Shown here: positions 1-11,267 of the stretch, in pieces | Layout: each line of letters starts with the position of its first letter | Position numbering within the stretch: the stretch's first letter is position 1 | Assembly (NCBI GenBank): GCA_036320915.1 | Contig: JAXBDG010000008.1 | Span: forward strand, 1,612,001 to 1,676,000 | Direction of reading: 5' to 3' | DNA length: 64,000 nucleotides | Source of the DNA: Linnemannia elongata | Taxonomy: Eukaryota > Mortierellomycota > Mortierellomycetes > Mortierellales > Mortierellaceae | Position numbers and translations under genes: made by a program | The notes under the pieces: model-generated | What the model was told of the DNA's origin: nothing | The model's database searches: none | The model's input: the letters and a program-made list of their open reading frames with translations, nothing else

Positions 1-2
1 AC

Positions 3-1725
3 GAACTCTTCAACACCATCTGGCGTCTTACTGGAGTTGCCCCCGACCGCTATGAAATTGTCCTCATGGTAAGCATACAACTCTATGCAAATGCGTATCT
101 GACACTGGTAATTATTTTGCTCTAATGCCTAACAAATCCTCTTTATTTCGTACAATGAATAGGTGGATGCTGATACAAAGGTTTACCCTGACTCCTTGTC
201 GCGTATGATTGCTGCTATGGCCCACGACCACGACATTATGGGGTTGTGCGGTGAAACCAAGATTGCCAACAAGACGGACTCGTGGGTGACCATGATCCAG
301 GTCTTTGAGTACTACATTTCCCATCATATGTCCAAGGCATTCGAATCGATGTTCGGAGGTGTCACCTGTCTGCCCGGATGCTTCTGCATGTACCGTATCA
401 AGGCTCCTAAGGGCCCCAATGGCTACTGGGTCCCCATCCTGGCCAATCCCGATATTGTTGAGCACTACTCCGAGAACGTTGTCGATACCCTCCACAAGAA
501 GAACTTGCTGCTTCTTGGTGAAGATCGCTACCTCTCGACGCTTATGCTGAGAACATTCCCCAAGCGCAAGATGATGTTTGTTCCTCAGGCCATCTGCAAG
601 ACCGTTGTCCCCGATACCTTCAAAATTCTGCTGTCTCAGCGTCGTCGCTGGATCAACTCGACGATCCATAACCTGATGGAGTTGGTCCTTGTCCGCGATC
701 TCTGCGGTACCTTCTGCTTCTCGATGCAGTTTGTCATCTTCATGGAGTTGGTCGGAACAGTTGTCTTGCCTGCTGCTATCTCGTTCACTATCTACCTGGT
801 CACCATCTCGATTTACCGCGCCATTTCTCACGACGAAAAGATCCCAGATACAACCGTTCCCTTGTTGCTTCTTGCCGCTATTCTGGGTCTCCCTGCTGTT
901 CTGATTGTGATGACCTCGCGTAAGATGGTCTATGTCGGCTGGATGATGGTCTACCTGTGCTCAATCTTTGTCTGGAACTTTGTTCTGCCCGCCTATGCCT
1001 ACTGGCATTTCGATGATTTCTCTTGGGGTCAGACCCGTATGGTTGCTGGAGAAGTCGCCGGAGCCGATCACGGAGGCAAAGAGGGTCAATTCGACAGTTC
1101 GCATATTGTGATGAAGCGCTGGGGCGAGTGGGAGAAGGAACGTCGTCAAAAGGCCGCTATCCTCGCTGGTCTGCCCACACCTCAGTTCCTGGTCTCGGAT
1201 TCAGGAGAGGATTGGCATGTGAAGGAGGAAGAGCTGTCAGATGAGAGCTCGAGCTCTCGCAGGACTGGCGATAGCTGCCTGCCCTTTGCGAGTCGCCACT
1301 TGACGACTGGTTCGTCAGGCTCGGCTGGAACGGGCGTTTATTCGCTTTCGGACCCAGTCTACAACCCCATGATGCCCGGCATGGATTCGATCCCGCTGAT
1401 GAACATGCATGCGCCTGCCCCAGGTGGGACGATAGGACGCCAGAGGGCCTCACAGATGCCTCCTCCCTCAGCGTCAGCGTTTAACAATGGCGTTGTCGTC
1501 GTGCCGGATCGTGTCGCACCCGGTGGTCGCCCTCCATACTCGTCTTCGCCCAAGCCGTCCAACAACAACAGCACGGGCTACATGCCTCCACCACTGCCTC
1601 CAAGTGGACCTCGTCTGAACTCGATCGATACTAGAGCTCCCTCCCCATCACCGTTGTCGGCAACGATAACGATGTCTGAACCTACCACTGCCAATGCTCG
1701 CTCAGAGTCACGACAGGACTCATAA
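3..1725 (+). CDS. CHS3: Chitin synthase, class IV (Chs3-type), 3' part
   Basis: Transfers GlcNAc from UDP-GlcNAc onto growing chitin at the plasma membrane or chitosomes. The 5' end lies outside the window. Exons are 3-68 and 163-1725; the intron (69-162) is GT-AG, phase 0. The protein continues through [12 protein letters not shown], the acceptor-site motif GEDRYL and the product-site motif QRRRW, all of which match Chs3-type enzymes closely. After QRRRW come several hydrophobic segments: about codons 710-815 of the window reading, then [18 protein letters not shown], then a segment ending [11 protein letters not shown]. The family block [10 protein letters not shown] follows. The last roughly 180 residues are Ser/Pro-rich and look disordered. 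This tail is longer than in yeast Chs3. The class assignment is firm; which paralogue it is cannot be told. Confidence 0.95.
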
Positions 1726-1841
1726 AAGCACGCCCCTCCTGCCCATTATACAAAAAGGAACGTTGGGGATGACAAAAATGAGCCTTGGATAGGAGAGAAG
1801 GAGGGTGGCTATTGACAACAGCCAGCGCGATTCATGCAGAT

Positions 1842-1866
1842 AAAAAAAAAAAAAAAAAAAAAAAAA
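1842..1866. repeat. Poly-A tract, 25 nt
   Basis: Uninterrupted A run just 3' of the chitin synthase gene. No flanking direct repeat was seen. Confidence 0.95.
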
Positions 1867-2694
1867 GGACGTACCCTAAAAAAACACATACATAGCTCTC
1901 AAGTCCCCCACCCTCTCTCCTCCTTTGGAGAGAGGAAGGAGGGGGGTGCCATACCCTTCCGCACAGCACACCCTCTCACTCACATATAACCACACACACA
2001 CACCTCCCTCTTTGCTTTTTCTTGTTTTCTTTTTTCTTTGCTCTTACTTTTGCCATTTAGACAATCATCTTAATCCCCCCCCTTCCCACTTTCATGTCAT
2101 GAAAAATAAAAACATCCACAAAAAAAAAATCTCGTATGTGCGAAAATGGCAGATAGAAATGGTGTTTGAATATGAGGATACACAGATCAGATGCGCAAAG
2201 ATCAACGTCCAAGAAGATCATTATCCAGGACGATCAGTGCCTTTAACGGCTTACTTCGATCCCTCTAAAACCTTAGCTTTTTGTTTTTCGAATAGATTTT
2301 TAATTACTTTTCCTCGCTTTATTACATGGGGGGGGGGGGGTATGGAAGTGAGTAGATTTCACAAGTGCTACATCGGAAAAGGTCATTTTATGCCTCTGCA
2401 ATATTTGGTTCTCACAATAATAAAACAAGGAGAGGAAGATTCGCCCCAACTCATCAAACAAAACAAGGTAAAAGAAAGAAGTGTGGTTGTTCCAATAATT
2501 CAACAGCGCGGTAAGAAAATCGGGGATTGACGCGGATGAAGATGGAAGCATTCTTCTAAAGAAAGTACGGCAATATGTGTCCATAATTGGAAAGAAGCAA
2601 AAACGCCTTCATGTTCGTTGATGTGCAAATGCATGCTCATGCATATATGCATGCGCGCACAATCATTGTCAGGGCATATCAGGACTTGGAACGG

Positions 2695-2718
2695 AAAAAA
2701 AAAAAAAAAAAAAAAAAA
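2695..2718. repeat. Poly-A tract, 24 nt
   Basis: Uninterrupted A run in the intergenic region upstream of the secreted acidic protein gene. No flanking direct repeat was seen. Confidence 0.95.
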
Positions 2719-3013
2719 GTGCTGTTACTTGTCGTATTTTTTCTCTTTTGTCACCAAAAAGTAGGCGGAAAAAATGAGGGGAAAAGAGGACGGTGGAGGC
2801 TTCTACCTTCTTCTGTTCATTTCTTTTTTCTTGTCTGACCTCGTTTTTTTTTGTTCTTTCCTTCTTTCATCATTTTTTAATACCTTTTCTACCCGCACAT
2901 TTACTACATATCAGCGTTATACCCTATCCTATTCAAAACTCTGCTTGTGCTTCGAATCCCTCCACGGCTCTCTCTCCCCATCTTACGACTATACCTCCCC
3001 CCTCCTACTCAAC

Positions 3014-5773
3014 ATGATCCACCAACGACAATATCAACAACCCACCAATGGAGGTGCGGGCTCAAAAGCACCCCTCCTCGTCTTGGGCGCAGCAGCACTC
3101 ATGATCCAAGGTCTCCTCGTCCTCCCCACCTCAGCCAACAAGGCCGAAACAACAATCAACATCAGCAGCAGCAACAGCAACAACAACGACGCGTCAGTCA
3201 TGGCCAACAGTGGAAACAGCAAGGTCTTGTTCGACTTGGGCGTGCACCACAACCTTCAGACAATTGCATCCTTGTCCACTGGGGGAGCTGGACCCGCTGG
3301 TGCTGGCCCACAGCTTTGGGGAACCACTTTTACAGCAGGGATGGTCTCTAATTCCAAAAATGCGACCACACCTGCAAACTTTCAACAGGGTCAGGAGCAG
3401 GAGCAGGATCGACAACAGAAGGACGCGTTAGAGGGAGTGTCGTCGGCTCTGTATCGCAAGATCCGGTTGGAGGAGCCTAGCGATGCTCCTGCTACTGCTG
3501 TCGACTCTACGGCTCCTATGGCAGCCAGCGTCAAGGATGTGAGAGTGGTGGGAGAGGTGGAGGATATCCAATCTGGAGAGACGGAGCCAGAGGTCGACGA
3601 GGATCTTGAAAAAGAAGGTAAAGAGCTACTTTCACAGCTCGTGTAAACGACCTGTAAACCCTCTTGCTAAAGAAAAAAAAAAAAAAAAAAAAAAAAAGAG
3701 AACTTGTATGAAATGGATGAGTTCACCTCTGATTTATGCACGTTCGTGTTATCACTCCCAGACTATAAACGACTAGTTGCTTCAACGGAAAAAGAGTCTG
3801 TGAGCCTTAACACCGACACTGATACCATCGATGCCAAGACGAAAGATGACAGCAAGGATGTCGCTGCCGTGGCTGTCGTTGAAGAGGAGTCGCTCTCTAT
3901 CATTCTCAACCCCGTCGCATTGTCCACTCTTTCTACAGTTGTGAACGACAACAAGAAGAAGAGCAAGAAGATTACAGCGACGGAAGTGGAGGATGAGAAG
4001 ACTGCCGATGTTTACGACGATGATGAGGATTTCCAGAACGACAATGACAAGACTACTGCCGCTGACGAGACCGAGTCTGAGACAGAGACGGAAACCGAAG
4101 CAGAGGCTGATGCTGGCACCCCCCGTGTGGGTGACCAGGTTGTGTTGGACAAAGACGGCAACCTCGTCAAGGATATCACCCTGGAAAGTGAGGCCAAGAA
4201 GAAATCTACCGACGCGTCTTCTACTACCGCCAGCAAGGAGTCCGAGCCATCAAAACCAATGGCGGATGAGGAGGAGGAAGAAGAGGAGGAAGAAGAGGAG
4301 AAGAAAGAAGGTTCTGGCGACAAGGAGGATCATAAGGGCAAGAAAGGTGAGGAGGACAACGCAAAGGACGATAAGAAAGCTGAAGAGGTGAAGAAGGACG
4401 AAACTAGGACTGTGGTTTCTAATGACGGCAAGAAGAAAGGTCATCGCGAGCAAGCCTTTGCTCGGCTCCGGGAGCAGCTTGTAAAGCAGCAGCAGCAGCA
4501 GCAGCAATTGTCCACAGGGGAGACCGACACTACCGCGGTACCAGCCGGACTCGACCAAACAGCAGTTGCATCTACCCCCGTCGTCGAGGACGGCACCACA
4601 ACCCTCGCCCGCGCTGCCGATTTCGTGCCCCCAGAGGACATGCGAGCCGTCATGAACGCCAAGGCCGAGAAGGACAAGAAGGAGAACAACAAAACTCAGT
4701 CCCCCTTGACGCCTCAACAAATCGCCGACACCGAGCACCAGGGCGCCAACGCCTTCTTTGAGCTCTTTGCCGCCGATATCTTTCCTGATGTCAAACTCGT
4801 CGGCAACAACCAGCTTCAGGACTTGGACTTTGAGCAGCGTCTCAACAAGCAGAAGGAGGATAAGAAGGCCAAGGCTGCCAAAAAGAAGCAGCAGCAAGAC
4901 AAGAAGGACACAAAGAAGGTGGTCAATAAGAAGGGTGGCAAGAAGCAACGGAGTCAGCACCAGAGCGAAAAGCGTGCTATTTTCGCTACTGCTCCTGAGA
5001 TGACCGAGAAGGAGCGTGTCCATGCTGCTCTCGAGAACATCTTTGGAAAGGATGGAGCGGCCAAGATCGAAGCCGAGGCGGACGACTCTACCGATGTCGA
5101 GATCACCGCCCAAGGCCTCGGCAAGGGTGTCTTCGCCACCGCCGGCGCTGACGCTGACGTCGACGCCGCTGCCGATGCCGCTGCCGAAGCCGATGCCGCT
5201 GCCGATAGCGAAGACACCAAGTTTATCGACTTTGACCAGGACCTCAATGATGAGCCTATCGGAATCCTTGGTGCCGGCAAGAAGGACCGCCGTAAGAAGA
5301 AGCACCACCACAAGCACCATGCAGAGGCAGCCATCGAAGGCGATGCCACCACCGTCTTCACCACTGGTGACGATGCCAAAGACAAGAACGCCAAAGATGC
5401 CAAGGACACAAAAGACAACAAATTGACACCCTCTGCCGACTCGCCAATGGCAAAGCCCAGCGCTGGCGGACCTCCAGAACGTACTGTCCCTGGTCCGTCT
5501 GCCGGCCAATCCCAACCTCAACAGCGCCAGCCTCAGCAGCCTGCCTCTGGACCCGCATCACCTGCATCGCCTCCCGTGGGTACTCCTCCCGCTGGCGCCA
5601 AGGGTGGGCCAGTCACCCCTAGCAAAGGTGAGGCCGGCACTGCTGGGTTCGGAACCGTCCCCATGTTTGGTCCTGCCCAGCTTGACCTTGGAAACAGTGC
5701 CGCTTCTTTGATCGCATCCAAAAGTTCAATTGCCCTTGCCCTCGTCTTCAGCGTTGCTTGGATGGTTTTGTAA
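3014..5773 (+). CDS. Secreted acidic Lys/Glu-rich protein, probably GPI-anchored; function unknown
   Basis: Not recognised. The first exon runs 3014-3617. A GT donor at 3618 and an acceptor at 3760-3761 (or 3775-3776, same phase) join it to the exon ending at 5773, giving about 865-870 residues. The start at 3014 gives a hydrophobic h-region, LLVLGAAALMIQGLLVLP, followed by TSA, as in a signal peptide. The frame is open upstream to 2774, but that part is translated promoter-like pyrimidine sequence. The body is low-complexity, with runs of Glu, Lys, Asp and Ala, a short Gln run and a Pro/Gln-rich segment. The C-terminus (GNSAASLIASKSSIALALVF...) is a small-residue site followed by a hydrophobic tail, as in GPI-anchor signals. 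The intron contains A(25). A cell-wall or plasma-membrane surface protein is the likeliest role (inference). Confidence 0.7.
3673..3697. repeat. Poly-A tract, 25 nt, inside an intron
   Basis: The A run sits in the single intron of the secreted acidic protein gene, between its donor at 3618 and its acceptor at 3760 or 3775. Confidence 0.9.
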
Positions 5774-5972
5774 AGAAAAAACTTTGATTCCAATTCAAAC
5801 AACAAAATCTGCCAATAGACAAACAATATGAATGTTGGTCGTGTTTGTTTATATGTTTGATAGTGTGTTTAGGGTGTACATGTCGATAAACAAACTGCGA
5901 CTGTCTCGAACCAGAGGTAAAGAATGAGGTAACGAAGATGCCGCTAGGACAACGAATACTGGTCTCCTTTGG

Positions 5973-6585
5973 CTATGTCGTTGTTGATAAGGTTGGGCTT
6001 GTGGGTGTGGTTGTTCTCTGGCTCGAGGATGCTGGCTTCGTCTTCGTAGACGATGTCTGTTCTGCTCCATCGAGGCCATAACCTTTGTTGACGCGAGCGC
6101 GATCAGACGACGTGTTAGAGGAAGTCAAGTGGATCGGGCTTACTAATGGCAGCGAGACAAGCAAAGCGATTGCTTTAACGTCGGACGAAGGACAAGGTGA
6201 ACTGTCGTCGTGAACTTCATTGGCGTAAGATACAGATCCGACTGTGTGTGTTGCTGTTGGAGGCGACAATCTCAAAATGACAAGCTCTTCCTGCTGCTGC
6301 TGTTGCCCTTCTGATCCAAAGGATGACAACGCAGTTATACGCGTTGATAGCGGTGATAGGGTGAGTGCTTTGGCGGCGTGGGGGTGAGGTCGGTGCTCCT
6401 GATGCTGCTGTATATGGTGTTGGTTTTCAAGCGCTAATTGTGGATGACTCGTCTGCTGTAAATTGTCGGACGAAAGTTCCACTGTTTGTGGTTCTCCGGA
6501 AGAATGTGTTTGTGAAGGCAGATTTTGTTGTTCTGTCTCGGCCTTCGGTTGCTGTAGCTGCTGCTGCTGCTGTTGGTGATGGTGG

Positions 6586-6622
<37 letters not shown>

Positions 6623-8940
6623 GAGGTTGCTCTTGTGGCTCTTGTGGCTCTTGTAATGAGGCGGACATGAACAAAGAAGTCGGACTCAGCAGTACGATAC
6701 CTTGCACTGAAGAGCTCGATGATGGCTTCTCTACAATTTCTCCACCTGGAGGCACTCGGTCGGAAGCATGGACTTTTGCATGTCTCTTCAAGTTACTAGC
6801 GACATTGAAGGACGCGTTGCATGAGATACACTTATGAGGTTTCTATTCAGGAGAAAAACACAAAAAGATGAAAGTGGTTAAATTCTCATCCCCCAATAAT
6901 TGCATGCACATTATATCATGCAAGCGACACGTTTTAGCTTCGCCTCTTTGGCTTTACCTGCCCCGTATGTGTGAGATAGTGTGTGTCCCTCTGGCTGGGT
7001 CGCGAGAACCGCTTTCCACATTTTGAACAAGCGTGTCTCTTCGTATCCTCGACCGACTTCAACTTTTTTCGCTTCTTGCCATCGAACTCCAAACCATCCT
7101 TGCCCCTGCCTCTGCCTTTGCCAACGCGCTTACTAGACAAAAGTTTCTTTTTCTTGGAAGAACCTGATGCGCCCTCGGCTCCGCGCTTGTTTCCGTCGGC
7201 CTCATCCTTATCACTCTCCGTTTCATCTTCATCATCATCGTCATCATCGTCATCGTCGTCACTCTCATCCTCCTCCTCAAATCCTCCTGAAGTGTTGGAC
7301 TCCTCGTAGAGGCTTGTTCTCGAGCCTTTCCTCTTCTGAATATCGCGAGACTTGTCCAGCTTCTTGCCCCTGCTTTTGGAGCCTTCTGCGTTTTTTAGTC
7401 GCAAATTTTTGGTATCTCCAACTCCCCGTGACGAAAGGCACTTCTCTTCCCAACGGGCAAATAGCGCTTCGAGATCGCGCTTCGTGTAATATCCCGCTTG
7501 GCCTAAGACGAGTGAAGCACCATTCGTTCTTGTCGGAAGTCGTCGCGGATCTCTCTGGGCCACATCCCTGTCAGCCGACATAGACTCATCAATGTTCAAG
7601 TCTAATTGGTAAGAAAATGTATGTTAGTAAGCACATCTTTTTATGTATTAGCTGCGCTCATGTTTTAGATGGCTATTATCGTTATTCTCAAACATTTCAA
7701 TTATCAAAACTCACCCGAGTTTGCCCAATGTCCACTGGAAGTTGACGTCGCCGCGGCGATTTCGCTGAGTCTTGCTGCAGTATCGGCAAACACAGAGAGG
7801 GCCGAAGGCGCTTCTCTTGTGGAGGAAGAATCCGTCTCACCTGGGCCTCTCCGACTCTGCTGACTATCTTCCACGTTTTTCCCGCTATCTTGGCGCGCCT
7901 CGTCCGAAGTCTTTTCTTGGCTATCCGGAGAGAGCTGTTGTCCTTTTACATCGACCCCTTCTCTAGCGACTGCTCCAGGTTTTCTGTTCAACGGCACTGA
8001 GCTTTCGTTGCCACGTTTTCCCATGTAGAGCAATTCCATATAGAGAAACTCCATGTCAGCGGACAAACTTCTCGAAATCTTGGCGGTCGGCTCCGATGCT
8101 TCGCCCAACGATCCAGGACTGACGTTCCTCTCCTGACGTTCCTCATCGGCTCTGGAGAGTGGCCGATTCGTTGGTTTTTGAGTAGCCTCGCGTTGACGAG
8201 AGGAAACATCTTGAATACCTTCCATCGTCCTCTTCTCTTCGTCGCACTCCTCCCTCCTGATGCCCGTTCGTTGCCCTCGTTCATGGTGCCGGCTGTAACT
8301 CTGAATACGATCGTCTCTTTCCTCCACATCCACCGTCATGATGTCGTCGCTGCTTTGTTGGTGCCGGACACTTTCCGTTCCACCATCTCTGTCGCCGTGA
8401 GGGGACCGAATCGTGGGCTGGGACTCTGTGTCGTGGGCTGTCTGTGATGGCCGGTGACCGGGTTGCATTCCTGCTTGGTGAATGTGCTGACGACTCTCAT
8501 GCCCAGGCTGATCGTTCATGTCGATGCTTGTTGTTTGTTGATTACTGAATGCTCCTGCTGGTAGTGACAGCCGTCTGTTTGTTTCAATAGAAAGGGGGAC
8601 GGATGTCCTTCTGGCTAGAGGTCGAGCACCATTGGTGCTTGCTCCAGCGCGCGTGTTTTGCGCAGTGGATGGGGAAAAGGAAACTGACCCTTTAGGATCC
8701 TTCTCGGGTGCCTCCCGTGTTCTCTTTGATGTTAAGAGAAACGCAGGAGAAGGTTGTTGGGGAGAATTACGAGACAGTTGCGGACTCTGATTGTCATTGC
8801 AAGAGTGTTGCCGCTGTGGTCCGCCATGCCCGTGCCCCTGGCCCCTTGAACTTTGTCCAGAGGAGCCGTGTTGTGTTTGTTGCCTTCCCAGTTCCGTGCT
8901 CATCATTAATTCTTGGCGAGCACATGAATCCTGTAGATTA

Positions 8941-8974
<34 letters not shown>

Positions 8975-10396
8975 GCTGTGGTGTTGGTGACTGTTGCTGC
9001 CGTGGGTGTTCCTGCGATTGATATTGGAGCTTCTGGCGCTCGTGCATCGATCCCTGTGGGTCGTCAAGTCTTGATAGGTGACCTGGGAGCGGATGACCAG
9101 GATCGGGACTGTACTGCAGTGGATGAGGTGGTAATGAAGACGGTATGAATTCCGGAACATCAGGGCGGTCGTTGGACTGGCCTTCACCAAGAGGACGACT
9201 AGGCTGTTCTTGTTGATCCAATGGACGAAGCGATCCCTCGGCTGGTCGATGCTGGTAATGATGGCCAAAGTTGTGGCGATGGTATTCACTCGAGGCAAGC
9301 GCAAGATCTTCCTGTAGTTCAACTTGGTCAGACCGATGTGGGTGATGGTGGTGTTGAGGCGGTCGAGCGACTAGATCCCTAGGGTCGGAAGCATAGCTTG
9401 ATGGTACTGACCCTTGTTCGATGTAATCTTGGACCTGACTTGCAGCCTGACCCCCTTGAGCTCCTGACCGTCCATGCGCCTGTGGATAGGGAAAACGATA
9501 TGGGTATGGAGAATGTCGAAGGTGGGAATATGTGTGCCTCGGGTGGTGGTGGCGCATCCTTGACATCCAGTAATGGTGATGGTGATACGCCGCCAACTCA
9601 TACGCCTCTCTTTGCATGTCGTCAGGGTCCTGAGTAGGGTAATAAGACCGGTCGAATCGGCTGTCCAGTATGTCGCTGTGATGTGGTGGACTCCTGCCTT
9701 GAGGATAACCTGCATTCGTTCAATAGCACAGTTGTTAGTCGTTGCACTAAGTTTATAATAAATGTTGTACGCTCGCCACAAAATACGCAACACAACCTTA
9801 CCTCCATCATCATTCCATGGCCCTATGTTTTCCACTCCTCCTATAACAAGTTCACTGCGGTCTACACCTGATAGAATGTCTTCAGAGAGCCGTCGATAAG
9901 GAACGACGGTATTTTCTTGGTTCCTGCGTTGAGAAGCTGCCAGCTATCACAGGCGACAACGAAGAGCAAGCCAAGACGGTGTTAGTATCCCTTCTCTCCA
10001 GGGTTCGTTATACAATTGCAAATTAGGTCAGGAACGTGAACTGTTACCGATGAAAACCGGTCATGCCCACTAGATTCCCTCGAGCCGGGGTTCTGGGAAT
10101 GCATTTCTGCTCCTGACGAGGCGTTCTCAAGTGTCGATAGTGGTCCACTTGCACGTCTACCAGGATAGCCAAGCTCAGGATGTACATAATATAGAGCCGA
10201 TGGTCGGGGGTGTTGTTGAAAGTAGGGATTGAATAGTTGGCCTTGAGTATCGTGTAGCTGATGACGAATGGAAGTAGAGTCCGGGTGTGAACCTGGTCCG
10301 TGTCCACTTTGAGCAAAGCCATCCGAACACCTCCTGCTAGTGAGTGGGTCCGTGCTTGTTGCCATCGGCGCTTTTAAATTAAAAGGTTGAGAGAGA

Positions 10397-10448
<52 letters not shown>

Positions 10449-11100
10449 CAGGGGAGGTTTAGTGTCCATTTTTTTTTTTTTTCTTTTTTTTCCCTCCTAA
10501 CAGTTTAACAATTGATGGGCAGGTTAGGGTTTCTCGTCCATTTTTTCTTCCTTTATCTAGTTGAAGGCAGGGGAGGTTTAGTGTGTCTCTCAAGCACTGG
10601 TAACACACACCTATTCATAATGCTAGCAGTGGTTAGCAATGAGATGATGATGATGGTGACCACCATCTTTTTTTTTTTTTTTTTTGGCAGTTGAAGGTGT
10701 CAAGGTTTATAAGCGGACTGTACCTTCAGGCCGTGTCCTATCTGTATTAGAGGTCACTTTAGCTCTTGGACGCGACATGTGTAGAATGTCCCCCAAAGCT
10801 CCAGAGTTGGACGATGGGGTAGTTATGATTGTAGGCAAGTGTTCCATGCCATTGCTCACTGTCGGACCAACGCCTTGTCGATCCTTTGACACTATCTGTC
10901 TTTGTTCTGTCGGGATCATAGGCGGAGTTGACTTTGGGCTTTGTTGTGTATCTACCCCGTACTGTGGTAAAGGCAGCGGTGTTGGTGGTTGTACTTGAGT
11001 AAGCGCCGAAGGTTGTTGTTGATACTGATGATACTGTTGATTCTCTTGCTGTTGGTGCTGTTGGTGTTGTTGACGTTGAAGTTGTTGCTGTTGTTGTTGC

Positions 11101-11143
<43 letters not shown>

Positions 11144-11267
11144 GCGGTAATGAATACAGGGTTATTGGGCCGCGCCTGGTAACCTTTTCTTGTCTTGGCC
11201 GTATACCTGGCTCTGTTCGGTGTTGTCGACGATCCTTATCAAATACCGGGGCGATACTGCGCTGCAT
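5973..11267 (-). CDS. Gln-rich protein with two C2H2 zinc fingers (putative transcription factor)
   Basis: Six exons fit in phase on the minus strand: 11267-10724, 10370-10014, 9936-9802, 9709-7715, 7601-6958 and 6842-5973. They total 4545 nt, or 1514 residues. Intron 10013-9937 carries a perfect TACTAAC branch site. The only recognised domain is a pair of C2H2 fingers near residues 1199-1251: CSKCGKRFSRPSQRDTHYLTH, then linker TGQKPHK, then CISCNASFNVASNLKRHAKVH. The last intron falls exactly in the linker. The rest is disordered, with His-rich, Gln-rich (three CAA/CAG tracts), Ser-rich and Asp/Glu-rich regions and a basic stretch before the fingers. The first exon is the least certain: a strong acceptor (TTTCTTTTCTTGCAG) lies just upstream of the chosen ATG, so a 5' exon may exist, and the 353-nt first intron is long. 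A nuclear DNA-binding regulator is inferred. Confidence 0.75.
6556..6622. repeat. CTG/TTG (Gln-coding) repeat
   Basis: A trinucleotide tract that encodes Gln with a few His on the minus strand, in the last exon of the zinc-finger gene. Similar tracts lie at 8941-8976 and 11081-11144 in the same gene. Confidence 0.9.
10395..10444. repeat. (GA)n microsatellite
   Basis: About 24 GA units within the proposed first intron (10723-10371) of the zinc-finger gene; poly-T tracts follow at about 10470 and 10670. Confidence 0.9.
11081..11144. repeat. TTG (poly-Gln) repeat
   Basis: Encodes about 20 consecutive Gln on the minus strand in the proposed first coding exon of the zinc-finger gene. Confidence 0.9.

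Larger units (their letters stand above)
1726..3013. other. Intergenic region with homopolymers
   Basis: No supported gene. It holds A(25) at 1842-1866, a G run near 2331-2341, A(24) at 2695-2718 and, from about 2800, a T/C-rich stretch that fits a promoter for the following plus-strand gene. Open frames here are low-complexity and lack family resemblance. Confidence 0.6.

Noticed and set aside
1925..2530. 201-codon ORF after the chitin synthase gene
   Set aside because: It runs over homopolymers and a G run, has no family resemblance and no splice context.
4250..5521. 423-codon minus-strand ORF opposite the secreted acidic protein
   Set aside because: It is an antisense shadow of the Lys/Glu-rich coding strand, giving Leu/Val runs; no domain, and the plus strand has the signal peptide and GPI-type tail.
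8940..9148. Plus-strand Val/Cys-rich ORFs over the TTG repeats
   Set aside because: They are other-frame readings of poly-Gln repeats that encode Gln on the minus strand within a well-phased exon.
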